In this document: positions 23,160 to 34,040 of the stretch, piece by piece
How the letters are laid out: the number at the start of each line of letters is the position of its first letter
Numbering within the stretch: the stretch's first letter is position 1
Assembly (NCBI GenBank): GCA_026120185.1
Contig: JANUWF010003366.1
Span: 2,790,001-2,854,000, forward strand
Source: Voacanga thouarsii
Lineage: Eukaryota > Streptophyta > Magnoliopsida > Gentianales > Apocynaceae
DNA length: 64,000 bases
Direction of reading: 5' to 3'
Translations under genes and position numbers: made by a program
Notes under the pieces: generated by a model
What the model was told of the DNA's origin: nothing
Databases searched by the model: none
Seen by the model: only the letters and a program-made list of their open reading frames with translations

Positions 23160-24187
23160 CCTTTAGGATGCTCAAAGAAATTAGCCACGTCCAAATGAGT
23201 TACATCAACATCAATATCGTCAAGGTTGGTATCATCATCATCATGAAAAGAATGTTGTAGAGTAAAATTTTCTTCAACATTTTTACCTTTCTTCTCAATA
23301 GAAGCAGATCAACAAGATTTTTTGCAGTACGACAGGTACGAGACCAATGACCTTTCATGCCACAGCGATAACATTTATTTTCATAATGTTTAGGAACAAC
23401 ATCATTTCCTTTTCCTTTTTCGTTAGTTTTTTCCCACTTCTGATGGTTGTCATTATTTCTCGTAATTTTGTTTTGACTATTGCGATCATAATGAATATTT
23501 TTATTACGACCATATATACATCCACAGCCACGGCCATATCCACGACCACGACCTCTTCCAGGGCCAAAATTATGAGTTCTAACATCATTTACTTCTGGGA
23601 ATGGAGTAGAACCTATTATTCGAGTTTCATGAATTTTCATTAATAACTCATTATTTTGCTCAGCTACGAGAAGACAATATATCAATTCTGCATACTTCTT
23701 TAATCCATTTTTCTCGATATTGATGCTGCAGGAGCACATTCGAGGTATGAAAAATAGAGAAAGTTTTTTCTAACATATCCTCATCAATAATATTTTCTCC
23801 ACATAGTTTTAGCTGCGACCTAATTTTAAAAATAATAGAATTATACTCACTAACGGATTTAAAATCTTGTAATCGCAAGTGCATCCAGTCATATCATGCC
23901 TTTGGAAGGATGACCATCTTCTGATGATCAAACATTTCTTTCAAATTAGTCCACAAAATAAGTTGATTTTTTATGATAAGGTATTCAACTTTTAAGTCAT
24001 CATGAAGATGATGACGGAGAAAAATCATAACTTTAGCATCATTTTGTGATGATGATGGATTTCCTTTTACAATGGTATCTGCCAGACCCATTGTAACTAA
24101 ATGCATTTCAGCATCTAGTGTCCAAGATAAATAGTTTTTTCCAGTAATATCAAGGGCTGCAAACTCAAGTTTGGTGAGATTTGTCAT
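23160..24187 (-). pseudogene. copia C gag (capsid-nucleocapsid), frameshifted
   Basis: ATG at 24185-24187. 23894-24187 gives the N-terminal gag (MTNLTKLEFAALDITGKNYLSW, typical of plant copia). 23660-23884 gives the UBN2-type capsid end (HLRLQDFKSVSEYNSI, KLCGENIIDEDMLEKTFSIF). 23200-23739 gives the Arg/Gly-rich patch and the nucleocapsid zinc knuckle CYRCGMKGHWSRTC (CX2CX4HX4C intact). Two frame breaks. Gag would package element RNA. Confidence 0.85.
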
Positions 24188-24387
24188 GTGAATACAAAAT
24201 CAAATAGAAAAAGTACCTATCTTCCTCTTTTGTTCTAAAAAACTTTAAAAAAAAAAAAAACCAGACTTCTTGATTGCATGGATCGAGAAAGAATTTCGAT
24301 GGTGTTGGCTTGGTTATCACCTTTAATAGAACAACTTCAATAGTGTCATCGTGATTATAACCTTCAGTAAAATAACTTCGATAGAGT

Positions 24388-24402
24388 CTCGTGCTGATAA
24401 CG
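24388..24402 (-). promoter_or_regulatory. primer-binding site of element C
   Basis: Minus strand CGTTATCAGCACGAG directly follows the 5' LTR; the same 15 bases occur at the same place in D. It lacks the TGG that complements a tRNA CCA end. From memory of plant tRNA-Ile(AAU), it is complementary to the anticodon arm, with C facing wobble position 34 (inosine in that tRNA). This would imply a half-tRNA primer. Confidence 0.6.
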
Positions 24403-24699
24403 TGTTGTGAATTTGATTCAAAATAGAATTAGTAAATATAAAAATGTAAAGTAAAGATGCTAGAAGAGAAGAGAAAAGAGAGAGTCACTTAGATACGATT
24501 TCATTGATTGTTCGTTTGTTTACATATGACCCATATTTATAGAGGTTTCGATACATCATCTGAAAGGATAAGAAATAAATTTAATAAATGCTATCTTATC
24601 TCATCCATTAATAACCTTAGAAAAATGAACTGTCATATTATCTTCAAGATAAATAGATAGAATGAAGAAAATGAACAGCCACTTAATATTTTCATAATA
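24403..24699 (-). repeat. 5' LTR of copia element C
   Basis: 297 bp, same length as the 3' LTR, about 93% identical by eye, flanked outside by ATAAC. Confidence 0.92.
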
Positions 24700-24704
24700 A
24701 TAAC

Positions 24705-26169
24705 TTATCTTTTTAACTTTCATTTACATCAATCACTCCAAAATTAGAAATTTTTGAAAAATATTTGGGTTAAAATGTAATTTTGAAATTAAAAAATTAC
24801 TTTTAAAAAATTTGAAGACGGTTGATCTGCTTAGGCTATGATGACCGTCCTCTTTCTCCCTTTCATTTCTTCTACGGGAAAAAGAATCGTGAGAACTTTG
24901 TAAAATCATAGGACTCCAAAAGCAAAAGGAAAAATATGTCTGGCCATTGTTTTTTCTATGAAAAAAAGGACAGACAAAGCAAATAAAACTAGAAATAATG
25001 GAGCACTTTGGTTCTCCTAAAGTGCCAAAATGATGTTAGGATTGTGGCTAAACTCTAAAGTAGGAAATGTCAAGAAGGTTCATGGCATCCTTTAGCATCT
25101 CATAAAGCTACTTATGAAAAACTTGGCAATATTATTATTTGAATATCTAATGTGACAACTTTGCACCCAATTTAGGAAAAGGTCACTGCCCTAAAAGTAA
25201 AGTGAAATTATTGCAGTCAATGAAAATTCATTATGCCTTCCTGTATATTAATCTTTAGCTCAATAATTCTTATGTTTCTATAGGATCCCACTTGAGAATG
25301 TTGTTTTATTTGTACTCCAACAAGTACAAAACCATAATGTGTACGATATTCATCAAGATAATAAAAATTTGAAACTATATCCCAAAAAAGAGAACAAATT
25401 AGTAATAATAAAATTACAAGTTTTAAATATGCCCTTTTTTATTTTTGGTTTTTTTTTATATAATTAAGTAGAACCTTCGAATTGTAATAATATCAGAATT
25501 TAATTAGTTCAAAGAGTTTTTTAATAAAAGATAAAATTTTAAATTCAATTCATATTTCTATCTTAGTTATGTATCAAAAATAATATTGAACCATCGAATC
25601 CATTGCCCAAATTACTCATTCTTGTAGTTTTCAAATTCTCATTTATTTTATTCATACTAATGTAGACTAAAGATTAAAGAAGTTGATAACCTAAGTGCAT
25701 ATAAACTATATTATGTATTTGATAACTTCAATGTATCTCCCCACCAAATGAACAAAGACAACCTAAATGTCGGCTCCCTTGAAAAGGTTTATGAAGATTG
25801 TATTTTAATTTGCATTTTTTTTACACAGCATAAGCTGGCTTTGGCAAAGCAATCTCATAGTATATTTTACCAGCGATCCCAAATTGGACTTTTTCTCTGT
25901 CATTAGTGTGATGCTCGTGCGATGCACGGAATAACTTATGTTAAATTGTTATTCAGGTGAGATATATTTATTGCATTTTTAATTTTATTTATAATTAAGT
26001 ATTGGTTGGCTTATTTTAAAAATATTTTTTATATATTTATTAAGTTGTATAAAGTATTTTGTGACTTAAATTTTTTGCATTAGTATTTGTATGTGTTTTT
26101 CATATTCTTATTACTTTCAAAATTATATACTTTTTTTGATAAGTTAATACAGGCCTATTGGAAAGCTAA
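24705..26169. other. intergenic region
   Basis: No gene supported. Mixed-composition sequence; a short near-palindrome CGTGCGATGCACG near 25916-25928 resembles a motif seen in plant repeats, but no element boundaries could be drawn. Confidence 0.5.
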
Positions 26170-26690
26170 ACTCTCTCATTTCTTGCAGAATGTAAGATGC
26201 TTGAAACAACAACAAAATGATGAATTTTCTGCCAATTATCATTGTGGTCCAAGAAATAACAGTGCCCAACTGCGTGCAACAACGAATAACAGTAGCCAAA
26301 ATAAACTCATTTGGGTTCTCATTACAACTTCTTGTGAACTCCAAAAACATTATTAGAGCCTCTTCATTCAACCCATGTTAAGTATATGCAAAAATCATCG
26401 TAGACCAAGAAATCAAATTCCTAGGAGCCAATCTGTCAAACAGAGCACAGGCATACTGCCAGTTCCCAGATTTTGAGTAGATCGACATAAGAATGTTATT
26501 GAGAAAAGTGTTGGCTTCAAAGCCTGATACAACAATCTTGGTGTGGACTATTCTGCAATATAGTATGGGGTTATTTTGGGGTTTGGAAAGTAAAAGTAGC
26601 TTGTTGAGCTTATGCCTCTGGCAAAAGTCAGGCAGTCCGCTCACATCATAGAGGGTAGACGGACACTCTTTCCGTGGATCTTAGAACATC
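26170..26690 (-). pseudogene. PPR protein fragment with stop and internal deletion
   Basis: Minus-strand translation gives a plant PLS-type pentatricopeptide repeat fragment: HTKIVVSGFEANTFLNNILM, then YSKSGNWQYACALFDRLAPR and NLISWSTMIFAYT, then NEEALIMFLEFTRS, and PNEFILATVIRCCTQLG. An in-frame TAA at 26378-26380 sits between FAYT and HGLNEEAL. CTQLG runs straight into VISWTTMIIG, a motif that normally lies about one or two repeats further on, so an internal segment is deleted. No start codon is evident, and the fragment has only about 150 codons where PPR proteins have several hundred. Intact relatives bind organellar RNA. Confidence 0.8.
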
Positions 26691-26771
26691 TTTCTCCATT
26701 CTATTTCTAATTTTCCTTTTCCTAATATGTAAAAATAAACAATAGTAATAACAATGTAATAATTTAACTGA

Positions 26772-26772
<1 letters not shown>

Positions 26773-26806
<34 letters not shown>
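26773..26806. repeat. (CA)n microsatellite
   Basis: About 17 CA units, uninterrupted. Confidence 0.92.
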
Positions 26807-26809
<3 letters not shown>

Positions 26810-27278
26810 CCCGAAAATATCATAAACACACATATAATAGATGCTATTTGCATGAAGAGGAGGAAAGATAAAAAATAAAAAAAAAACTTTTTGTTCTAAC
26901 CTCTCCAAAAAAAAGAGTAAATTTTCTGCTCATTTTCTTATTAATATAAATTTTAACACTAAATATCTTAATTACTAATTTATATAGATCAGATCTTATA
27001 CTTTTAATAGAAATTAAACATATTTTATTATATAAAGCCAAAACAATGTAAAATTGAACAAAAAGAAGCACCACAAGTTGTACTAACTCAAAAGAAAATA
27101 AATATAATTATGTTTTTTTAAGGAAAATGATTTTTTTTTTTGTTTGCTTGAAAATAGTACTAAAATTCCAATCATCATTATTATTCTATGCATAGTTGGC
27201 ATTTCCAATGACGTAATTAATTATTTTCTTTTTACGGCATGAAAAAATAATACGAGTACTCATTGTCTATATAAATAA
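26807..27278. other. AT-rich spacer
   Basis: No recognisable feature. Confidence 0.5.
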
Positions 27279-27631
27279 TATTATAAAATTTGGGTAGTAT
27301 TAGAAAAAAAAATCTACACATTACACACTAATAAAACTCTAACTATTCTTTACACAAAAATTTCCTTCTTTCACAATCACAATTCTTTCTTTCACAAAAT
27401 GATGGTGTATTACAAGTTTAGAGAATAGCTCTATTTATAGAGCTCTTAATTAGTGGAATACATCATCTTCCACTAATCTTATTAGTGGTGTCTCCACTAA
27501 ATGATGGACATCCATAAAAATCCATAGTTAGTGGAGTTTCCACTAATTAGTGGAGCTTCCACTAATTCCCTAATAATTCACATAAATTCATAATTAGTGG
27601 AACTTCCACTAATTTACAATATATCATAACA
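27279..27631 (-). repeat. 3' LTR of copia element D
   Basis: About 353 bp, ends at CATAACA beside the polypurine tract. Carries at least four short palindromes of the form TTAGTGGA-nn-TCCACTAA between 27481 and 27614. Confidence 0.88.
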
Positions 27632-27640
27632 CTCCCCATT
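27632..27640 (-). promoter_or_regulatory. polypurine tract of element D
   Basis: Minus strand AATGGGGAG; one base differs from the A and E tract (AAGGGGGAG). Confidence 0.75.
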
Positions 27641-27887
27641 GGATGTTCATCCATTACATAAAGAATATACCTCGTTAAAACCTTATTAGATAAAAATCTA
27701 GTGGGAAAAAAATCTAGTGAAGGAAAAATAGTACACTATTTTATATGTTTATTTATTACTCACCCTGATGAGATGATTCCTTTAAATCTTTGAACCGATG
27801 CATATCAATTTTATATCTCAACTTCTCAAATGTTGCAATCAGTAAAGTCTTCGTGAAAATATCTGCGAGGTTGTCACATGACCGAAT

Positions 27888-28585
27888 TTATAGTACATCA
27901 ATTTCACCTTTCTTCTGGAGTTCATGAGTAAAGAAGAATTTTGGTGAAATATGTTTTGTCCAATCTTCTTTAATATATCCTCCTCGTAATTGAGCTATAC
28001 AAGTTGCATTATCTTCATAAAGAAGAGTTGGAATATCTTTGATCGATGATAATCCACAACTTTCTCGGATATAATGAATCATGGATCTTAGCCATACACA
28101 TTCTCGACTTGCTTCATGAATGGCTATAATTTCAACATGATTTAAAGAGTAGCTGCTATAAATTGTTTTGTAGAACTCCATGATATATCAGTATTTCCAC
28201 ATGTAAATAGATAGTCTGTTTGAGAACGTGCTTTATGTGGATCAGATAAATAACCAGCATCTGCATAACCTATCAATGTTGAGTTGGTTTTATTTGAATA
28301 AAATAATCCGAGATCAATTATACCTTAGAGATATCGAATGACTTGTTTAATTCCATTCCAATGTCGTCGTGTTGGTGAAGAACTAAATCTTGCTAATAAA
28401 TTGACAGCAAAAGCAATATCAGGTCGTGTATTATTAGCAAGATACATCAATGCACCAATTGCATTGAGATATGGTACTTCAGGACCAAGGAGTTCTTCAT
28501 CATCTTCTTGAGGTCGGAAATGATCTTTATTCACATTTAATGACCGGACGATCATTGGAATACTCAATGAATGTGCTTTGTCCAT
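27888..28585 (-). pseudogene. copia D RNase H and RT C-terminus
   Basis: 27888-28181 encodes RNase H (NHVEIIAIHEASRECVWLRS, then LLYEDNATCIAQ and DWTKHISPKFFFTHEL). 28325-28585 encodes the preceding block (DKAHSLSIPMIVRS, LLGPEVPYLNAIGAL, NNTRPDIAFAVNLL). A one-base loss near 28147 separates the start of RNase H from its remainder. Confidence 0.88.
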
Positions 28586-29340
28586 ATAAAATCTTCTGAG
28601 AACTTTTGCTGTATATGTTGATTGATGAATAAGTGTTCACTTTCTAGATGTTTAATTTGTAAACCAAGGCAAAATTGGGTTTTACCAAAATCTTTGATTT
28701 CGAATTCTCTTTTGAAATAATCCATTATTTCTTGGAGCTCTTCAGGAGTTCCAATAAGATTAATATCATCAACATATATAGCTAATATCACAAATTTAGA
28801 ATTAGATTTCTTAATAAAAATACATAGACATATCTGGTCATTTTTAAATCCCACTTTCAATAAATATTCATTAAGACGAGTGAACCATATGCGCCCAGAT
28901 TGCTTCAGGCCATATAATGATTTCTGCAACTTGATGGAGTAATTTTCACGATGATAATGTTTATATGCTTCAGGCATATGAAATCCTTCGGGGATTTTCA
29001 TGTAAACATCATTTTCTAAATTTTCATACAAGTAAGCAGTGACAATATCTAATAGGCGCATATCTATCTTTTCATGTACTGCCAAACTGATAAGATATCG
29101 GAGTGTAATAGCATCAACAACAGGAGAATAGGTTTCATCATAATCAATACCTGGTCTTTGTGAAAAACCTTGGGCTACTAATCGTGTTTTATATCGTACG
29201 ATTTCATTCTTTTCATTGTGTTTTCGTACAAATATCCATTTGTAACCAACAGGTTTTACACTTTCTGGTGTTCGGACTGCAGGTCCGAAGACTTCACGTT
29301 TTGTCAGTGCATTTAACTCCGATTGAATCGCATCTTTTCA
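28564..29340 (-). pseudogene. copia D reverse transcriptase
   Basis: 28564-29085 contains LLDIVTAYLYENLENDVYM, SLYGLKQSGRIWF and an intact YVDDINLIG. The N-terminal part upstream to about 29340 (ARLVAQGFSQR-like) is in another frame. A one-base deletion near 28636 ends the frame in the FINQ segment. Confidence 0.88.
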
Positions 29341-30042
29341 TTGCAGCCAATCTTTTCTATGTCGACATTCATCAACTGATATTGGTTCAGGATCATCATT
29401 ATCCTGTATAATATCAAGAGATATATTATATACAAACATATTATCAATAATTGTTTCTATTCGATTCCAACTTCTACCGAAAGTGGTATAATTGATAGAA
29501 ATTTCAATGTTACTTTCATCAATTTCTGGTTCTTTGTCATCAGTTTTCTCTTAGTCTTTTTCATTTTTTTCTTCAATATGATCTTCTGGATCATTTAATC
29601 CTCTTTTCTTTCGAGGGTTTTTATCTTTAGAACCAAGAGGTCGGTCACGCTTCTGGCATACTTTTGACTCAACAGCTATAGGTATAATATTTTGTTCTGC
29701 TAGAACTTCAGTTCGAATAGGAACATTTATAGCTACAATATGCGATTTTGTAATTCTTCTGGAGTCAACAAAAGCGTCTGGCATTTGATTTGCAATACTT
29801 TACAAATGAATTATCTTTTGAACTTCAAGTTCACATGTGCTTGTGCACGGATAAAGATAATTTAATGATGTTGTCCAAGCAAGATTCTTTTTATGCTGTT
29901 TTTGTTCTCCCCCTAATTTAGGAAATAATGATTCATCAAGATGACAATCAGCAAATCTTGCTGTGAATACATCTTCTGTCAGGGATTCAATATATCTGAT
30001 AATAGAGGGAGAATCATATCCAACGTATATCTCCTTTCTTCT

Positions 30043-31154
30043 TTAAGGACCCATATTTGTACGTTGGTTTGGTGCAATTGGAACATATATAGCACACCCA
30101 AAAATTCTTAAATGAACAATATTTTGTTCTGAACCAAAAGCCAATTGCAAATGAGAGAATTTATGATAACTAGCTGGTCTTATACGTATAAGTGCTGCAG
30201 CATGTAAAATAGCATGTCCCCAGGCAGATGTTGAGAGATTTGTTTTCATTAATAATGGTCTAGCAATTAATTGTAATCTTTTAATCAAAGATTCAGCAAG
30301 ACCATTTTGTGTATGAACATGAGTTACATGATATTCAACATTAATCCCAATTGACCTGCAATATGCATAAAAAACATGTGATGAAAATTCACTAGCATTA
30401 TCCAAACGGATATTTTTAATATGATGGTCAGGAAATTGTGCTCGTAATTTAATTATTTGAACAAGTAATCTTGCAAACGCTAAGTAGCGAGTAGATAATA
30501 AACATATATGTGACCATCGGGAGATGCATCAATTAAGACCATAAAATATTTGAACGGTCTACATGGTGGATCAATAGGTTCACAAATATCTTCGTGAATC
30601 TATTCAAGAAATGTAGGACTTTCAACTCCTACTTTTATTGGTGATGGCCTGACAATTAATTTTCCTATGAAACATGCAGCACATACGAATTTTTCTGATG
30701 TCAATATCTTTTTATTTTTTAATGGATGACCATATGTATTCTCAATGATTCTTCTCATCATGGTAGATCCCGAATGACCCAACCGGTCATGCCAAATGCT
30801 AAAAGTAATAGGATCAGTAAACTTATGGTTTACGAGATGATAAATTTCAATTGTACGTATTTTTGAAAAATATAGGCTAGTAGAAAAAGACGGTAGTTTT
30901 TCTAATATAGATTTCTTACCTAAATGAATTTGAGTAATATAAAGATACTCAATCCCAATTTCCTCATTTGTTTCAACATGATACCCATTTCTGCGGATAT
31001 CTTTAAAACTCAATAAATTTCTTCTGGATTTTGAGGAAAATAGTGCCTTATCAATAATAATTATTGTTCCTTTAGGCAACAATATACTAGCTCTTCCGGA
31101 GCCTTCAATCACATTTGTACTACCGTTTATCGTATAAATATGTATTTCTTCCAT
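30043..31154 (-). pseudogene. copia D integrase and protease C-terminus
   Basis: 30600-31154 covers the protease tail and the GAG-pre-integrase domain (WHDRLGHSG, CAACFIGK: HHCC residues present). 30043-30405 covers the second half of the integrase core (MDNASEFSSHVF, TQNGLAESL). The middle, with the first catalytic Asp, lies between them and is broken by stops and a small deletion near 30518. Confidence 0.85.
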
Positions 31155-31260
31155 TTTGAAATCAGAAAAATATTTCTCATTTTTTAGTATGTTGTGTGTA
31201 GTTCCACTATTAATAATGCATACATCATCATTAACAACAGCAATCTAAATACAAATATAT
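31155..31260 (-). pseudogene. copia D protease with altered active site
   Basis: The segment equivalent to LIDSGTTHT in A and C reads IINSGTT here: the catalytic aspartate codon is AAT (Asn). Its frame has a TAG directly upstream of the conserved block, so it has no start of its own. Confidence 0.75.
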
Positions 31261-31328
31261 ATATATGTAAACGTAAATATTATTAGAATATAATGAAAAT
31301 AAAAATACAAAAATATGAGGACGAGGCT

Positions 31329-31815
31329 TTAATTCTTCTGGACATTGCCATCACCAATTAAATGGTCTATCCTACCATCTGGGTGTTCAAAAAAATCCGA
31401 TACATCCGTATGGGTAATATTGATATTAAGATCTTCAGGATCAATATCATCATCCTCAGCATCATTTATTGGATGTTGAGAAAAATTTGCTTCCACATTT
31501 TTATTATTCTTTTTCAGTGAAGCTTGATATAATTCCACTAAATGCTTGGTCGTACGACAGTTACGTGACCAATGACCTTTCATGCCACATTTATAACATG
31601 TATCATCATGCTTTTCTTCTATTTCTTTTTCTTTTTCTTTTCCCTTATAATCTTTTATGTTTTACTTCAGGTGGCCAGTATTTCTCATAGCTTGATTATG
31701 ATTGTGATAAGGGAAATATCGAGCGTGTCCACGACCGTAACCACGACCACGACCATGGCCATGACCACGACTATAACGATGGCTTCTACTAGAGCCAACA
31801 ACATTCACTTTTGAG
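31329..31815 (-). pseudogene. copia D gag nucleocapsid part
   Basis: Encodes the Arg/Gly/His-rich patch (31690-31815), then the zinc knuckle (CYKCGMKGHWSRNC-type, read across 31565-31605), then an acidic tail ending DHLIGDGNVQKN before a stop at 31329. The stop precedes an AT-rich linker before protease. Confidence 0.8.
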
Positions 31816-31903
31816 AGTGATGTTGAGCCAGTTGGTCTGGCTTCATGATTTCACAATAATAACTTATTATTTTTCTCTGCAATGAAGGGGGTAGTTATTA
31901 AAT

Positions 31904-32401
31904 TTATAAATTTGGTATACCCTTTTTTCGATATTGTTGCTGCAGGACAATATTCGAGGCATGAAAGGTGGAGAATGTCTTCTCCAGCATATCTTCATCA
32001 GTCACTTTTTCTCCACATAATTTTAATTGAGATGTAATTTTGTACATTGCGGAGCTATATTCATTTACGGTTTTAAAATCTTGCAACCTCAGATGCAACC
32101 ATTCATACCGTGTAGTGGGTAGTACGACCATCTTCAGGTGGTCAAATATTTCTTTTAAATTTACCCACAGGACATATGGATCTTTTTCGGTAAGATATTC
32201 CATTTTCAAATTTTCACCGAGATGACGACGAATAAAAATCAAAGCTTTAGCCTTGTGTTGTGCAGATGTACTATTATTTGCTTGAATAGTTTCACTAAGG
32301 CCTTCAGCATTTAGATGCATTTCTGTATCGAGAACCCATGACATATAATTTTTTTCAGAAATATCAAGTGTTACAAATTCGAATTTAGCGAGGTTTGCCA
32401 T
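31904..32401 (-). CDS. copia D gag capsid part, truncated by a frameshift
   Basis: ATG at 32399-32401, 166 codons. Starts MANLAKFEFVTLDISEKNYM, the standard N-terminal gag motif of this lineage. UBN2-type capsid follows (LWVNLKEIFDH, WLHLRLQDFKTVNEYSS, KLCGEKVTDEDMLEKTFSTF, LQQQYRKK). The open frame extends upstream into the LTR but the conserved start is this ATG. A frame break at about 31905 separates it from the Arg/Gly-rich and zinc-knuckle part. It would form the capsid if fused to that part. Confidence 0.85.
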   Translation of the reverse strand: MANLAKFEFVTLDISEKNYMSWVLDTEMHLNAEGLSETIQANNSTSAQHKAKALIFIRRHLGENLKMEYLTEKDPYVLWVNLKEIFDHLKMVVLPTTRYEWLHLRLQDFKTVNEYSSAMYKITSQLKLCGEKVTDEDMLEKTFSTFHASNIVLQQQYRKKGIPNL

Positions 32402-32487
32402 AGAGATCAATAAATGCGTACCTGTCTTCTGGCTTTGGTAACGGCAGAGACTCGTGCTTAGTCTTTTGGCTTTTGTAACGGTAGAAA

Positions 32488-32502
32488 CTCGTGCTGATAA
32501 CG
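32488..32502 (-). promoter_or_regulatory. primer-binding site of element D
   Basis: Minus strand CGTTATCAGCACGAG directly after the 5' LTR, identical to C. Confidence 0.65.
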
Positions 32503-32849
32503 TGTTATAAAATTTGGGTAGTGTTAGAAAAAAAAATCTACACACTAATAAAACTCTAACTATTATTTGCATAAGAATTTCTTTCTCTCACAATCACAAT
32601 TCTTTCTTTCACAAAATGATGGTGTATTACAAGTTTAGAGAATAACTCTATTTATAGAGCTCTTAATTAGCAGAATACATCATCTTCCACTAATCTTAAT
32701 TAGTGGTGTCTCCACTAAATGATGGACATCCATAAAAATTCATAATTAGTGGAATTTCCACTAATTGGTGTAACTTCCACTAATTCTCTAATAATTCACA
32801 TAAATGCATAATTAGTGGAGCTTCCACTAATTCACAATATATCATCACA
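32503..32849 (-). repeat. 5' LTR of copia element D
   Basis: 347 bp; plus-strand ends TGTTATAAAA and CATCACA. Homologous to 27279-27631, with several substitutions and a deleted ACACACTA unit. Confidence 0.88.
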
Positions 32850-33041
32850 AATATAGCGTAATCCAAGTTTTTGAAAGTTCTGTTATGTGGCTGTTGTCTC
32901 CCGGACTCTCTCTCTCCCCTCCCTTTCTCTCTCCTAAGAGGAAGAAAAGATGCAAAAGAAAATTGCACAATAACACCTTCCTCAATCTGTTCTACCTTTG
33001 CTTTCCTCCTGAAATCTCACCTACTTGTTCAATCCAGACAC

Positions 33042-33050
33042 CTATATAAA
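33042..33050 (+). promoter_or_regulatory. candidate TATA box
   Basis: CTATATAAA, followed by a transcribed-looking leader and an ATG about 180 bases downstream. It lies just outside the 5' end of element D, which is transcribed the other way. Confidence 0.4.
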
Positions 33051-33226
33051 TCTTGCACGGCTCAAAGGGGGTTATCTTTTGTGTTTTTATTACCATTTGA
33101 ACGTTGTTTAAGCTTCAAGAACTCTCAAGAAGGTGTGTGTATATATACGTAGATATAATATTTAGGGAGAGAGGGGGTGAGAGAGGGGGAGAGAGATTGG
33201 AAGAGAAAGAGAGAGGTGTTCAGGGG

Positions 33227-33561
33227 ATGCTAATGGCGGCGGAGTTGAGGTATGGGTTGGGGGTGGTCCTGGTTAGGGTGTTGTTGCAGGCGACGATGGT
33301 GTTATGTGGAGGAATGGGAATGACGATGACTCTGGAGAGGGCGTTTCCCACGAATCATGGAGTGGAAATGAGTCAGGCAGACTATTGCAGCAGTCTTATT
33401 CGCCTTCAGTTGAGGTCGTTGATTTCCCTGTTGAAGGGACTTATGATCTTTTTCTTGTAGGGTATAATTCTATTTTCTTTGATTCCTTCCTATGTGTATG
33501 TTTATATGTATATTCTTATGCTTATATCTGCAGAAGATGGCTAAAGTTAATTGCATTTAAG
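33227..33561 (+). CDS. possible host gene first exon, unrecognised
   Basis: An ATG at 33227 and a better-context one at 33233 (TAATGGCGGCGG) open a frame to 33460. A second frame over 33300-33480 reads more protein-like (NDDDSGEGVSHESWSGNESG, then VEVVDFPVEGTYDLFL). A plausible short intron starts at GTATAA (33462) and ends at TATATCTGCAG (33533), followed by AAGATGGCTAAAG. The region is much richer in G and C than its surroundings and has a purine-rich GA leader. I recognise no family. It may be a truncated gene or a gene relic. Confidence 0.3.
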
Positions 33562-33698
33562 TAGTACTGCTATCATGGCCATTGAATCAAATTATGGGTC
33601 TTAATTTGATTTTAAAAACTGTGTTGTTTTTTCTTTTAAGTAGACAAGATAATATCTTTAACATCATTAATATTGCACAGATTCTAGATATAACGGTC

Positions 33699-33699
<1 letters not shown>

Positions 33700-33739
<40 letters not shown>
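33700..33739. repeat. (TA)n microsatellite
   Basis: Interrupted TA repeat. Confidence 0.85.
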
Positions 33740-33743
<4 letters not shown>

Positions 33744-34040
33744 TGTATATATATAATATCATCTTTTCTCCATAACCGATAATTGTTTCTTATGTCTCTA
33801 TTAAATATTTATCTAATTTAGTAGTCATATCAGATTCTGTTAAGAGTATAAATTTTTGTTTATCCATCTTTTTGTATTCTACTTGATTTTGCTTGTGTTA
33901 AGTCTTTAATTTCAAGAGGACTTAAATCATTAAAGTTCTAAATTAATTTGAACTTTGTTACAATAAAAGGATAAAGAAAGGAAAAAAGAGATAATGACTG
34001 AAACGGAAAAAGAAACAAGAATTATGATTCTTGAAGAAAA

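Larger units (their letters stand above)
18863..24699 (-). mobile_element. copia element C, full-length, degenerate
   Basis: Second complete LTR retrotransposon on the minus strand: 5' LTR 24403-24699, PBS, gag, protease, integrase, RT, RNase H, PPT, 3' LTR 18863-19159. Perfect 5-bp target-site duplication ATAAC (18858-18862 and 24700-24704). The 297-bp LTRs differ at about 22 positions, so it is clearly older than A. Its proteins are close relatives of those in A and D, but the LTR sequence is different. It carries an inverted piece of its own RNase H at 23037-23155. Confidence 0.95.
27279..32849 (-). mobile_element. copia element D, near full-length, most complete gag
   Basis: Minus-strand relative of A and E: 5' LTR 32503-32849, PBS, gag, protease, integrase, RT, RNase H, PPT, 3' LTR 27279-27631. 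Flanking 5-mers AATAA and AATAT match at four of five positions, so the duplication is imperfect, and the 3' LTR end has lost its TG (TATTATAA). The LTRs have many differences. All domains are present but split by stops, and the protease aspartate is replaced. It serves as the reference for what A has lost. Confidence 0.92.

Noticed and set aside
23347..23643. Plus-strand frame rich in Thr and Ile opposite copia C gag
   Set aside because: Shadow of the antisense gag coding sequence, with repetitive codons reversed.
3155..32849. CRISPR-like array suggested by recurring LTR motifs (TTAGTGGA units)
   Set aside because: Units are irregularly spaced palindromes inside LTRs of a plant retrotransposon; there are no unique spacers and no cas genes.
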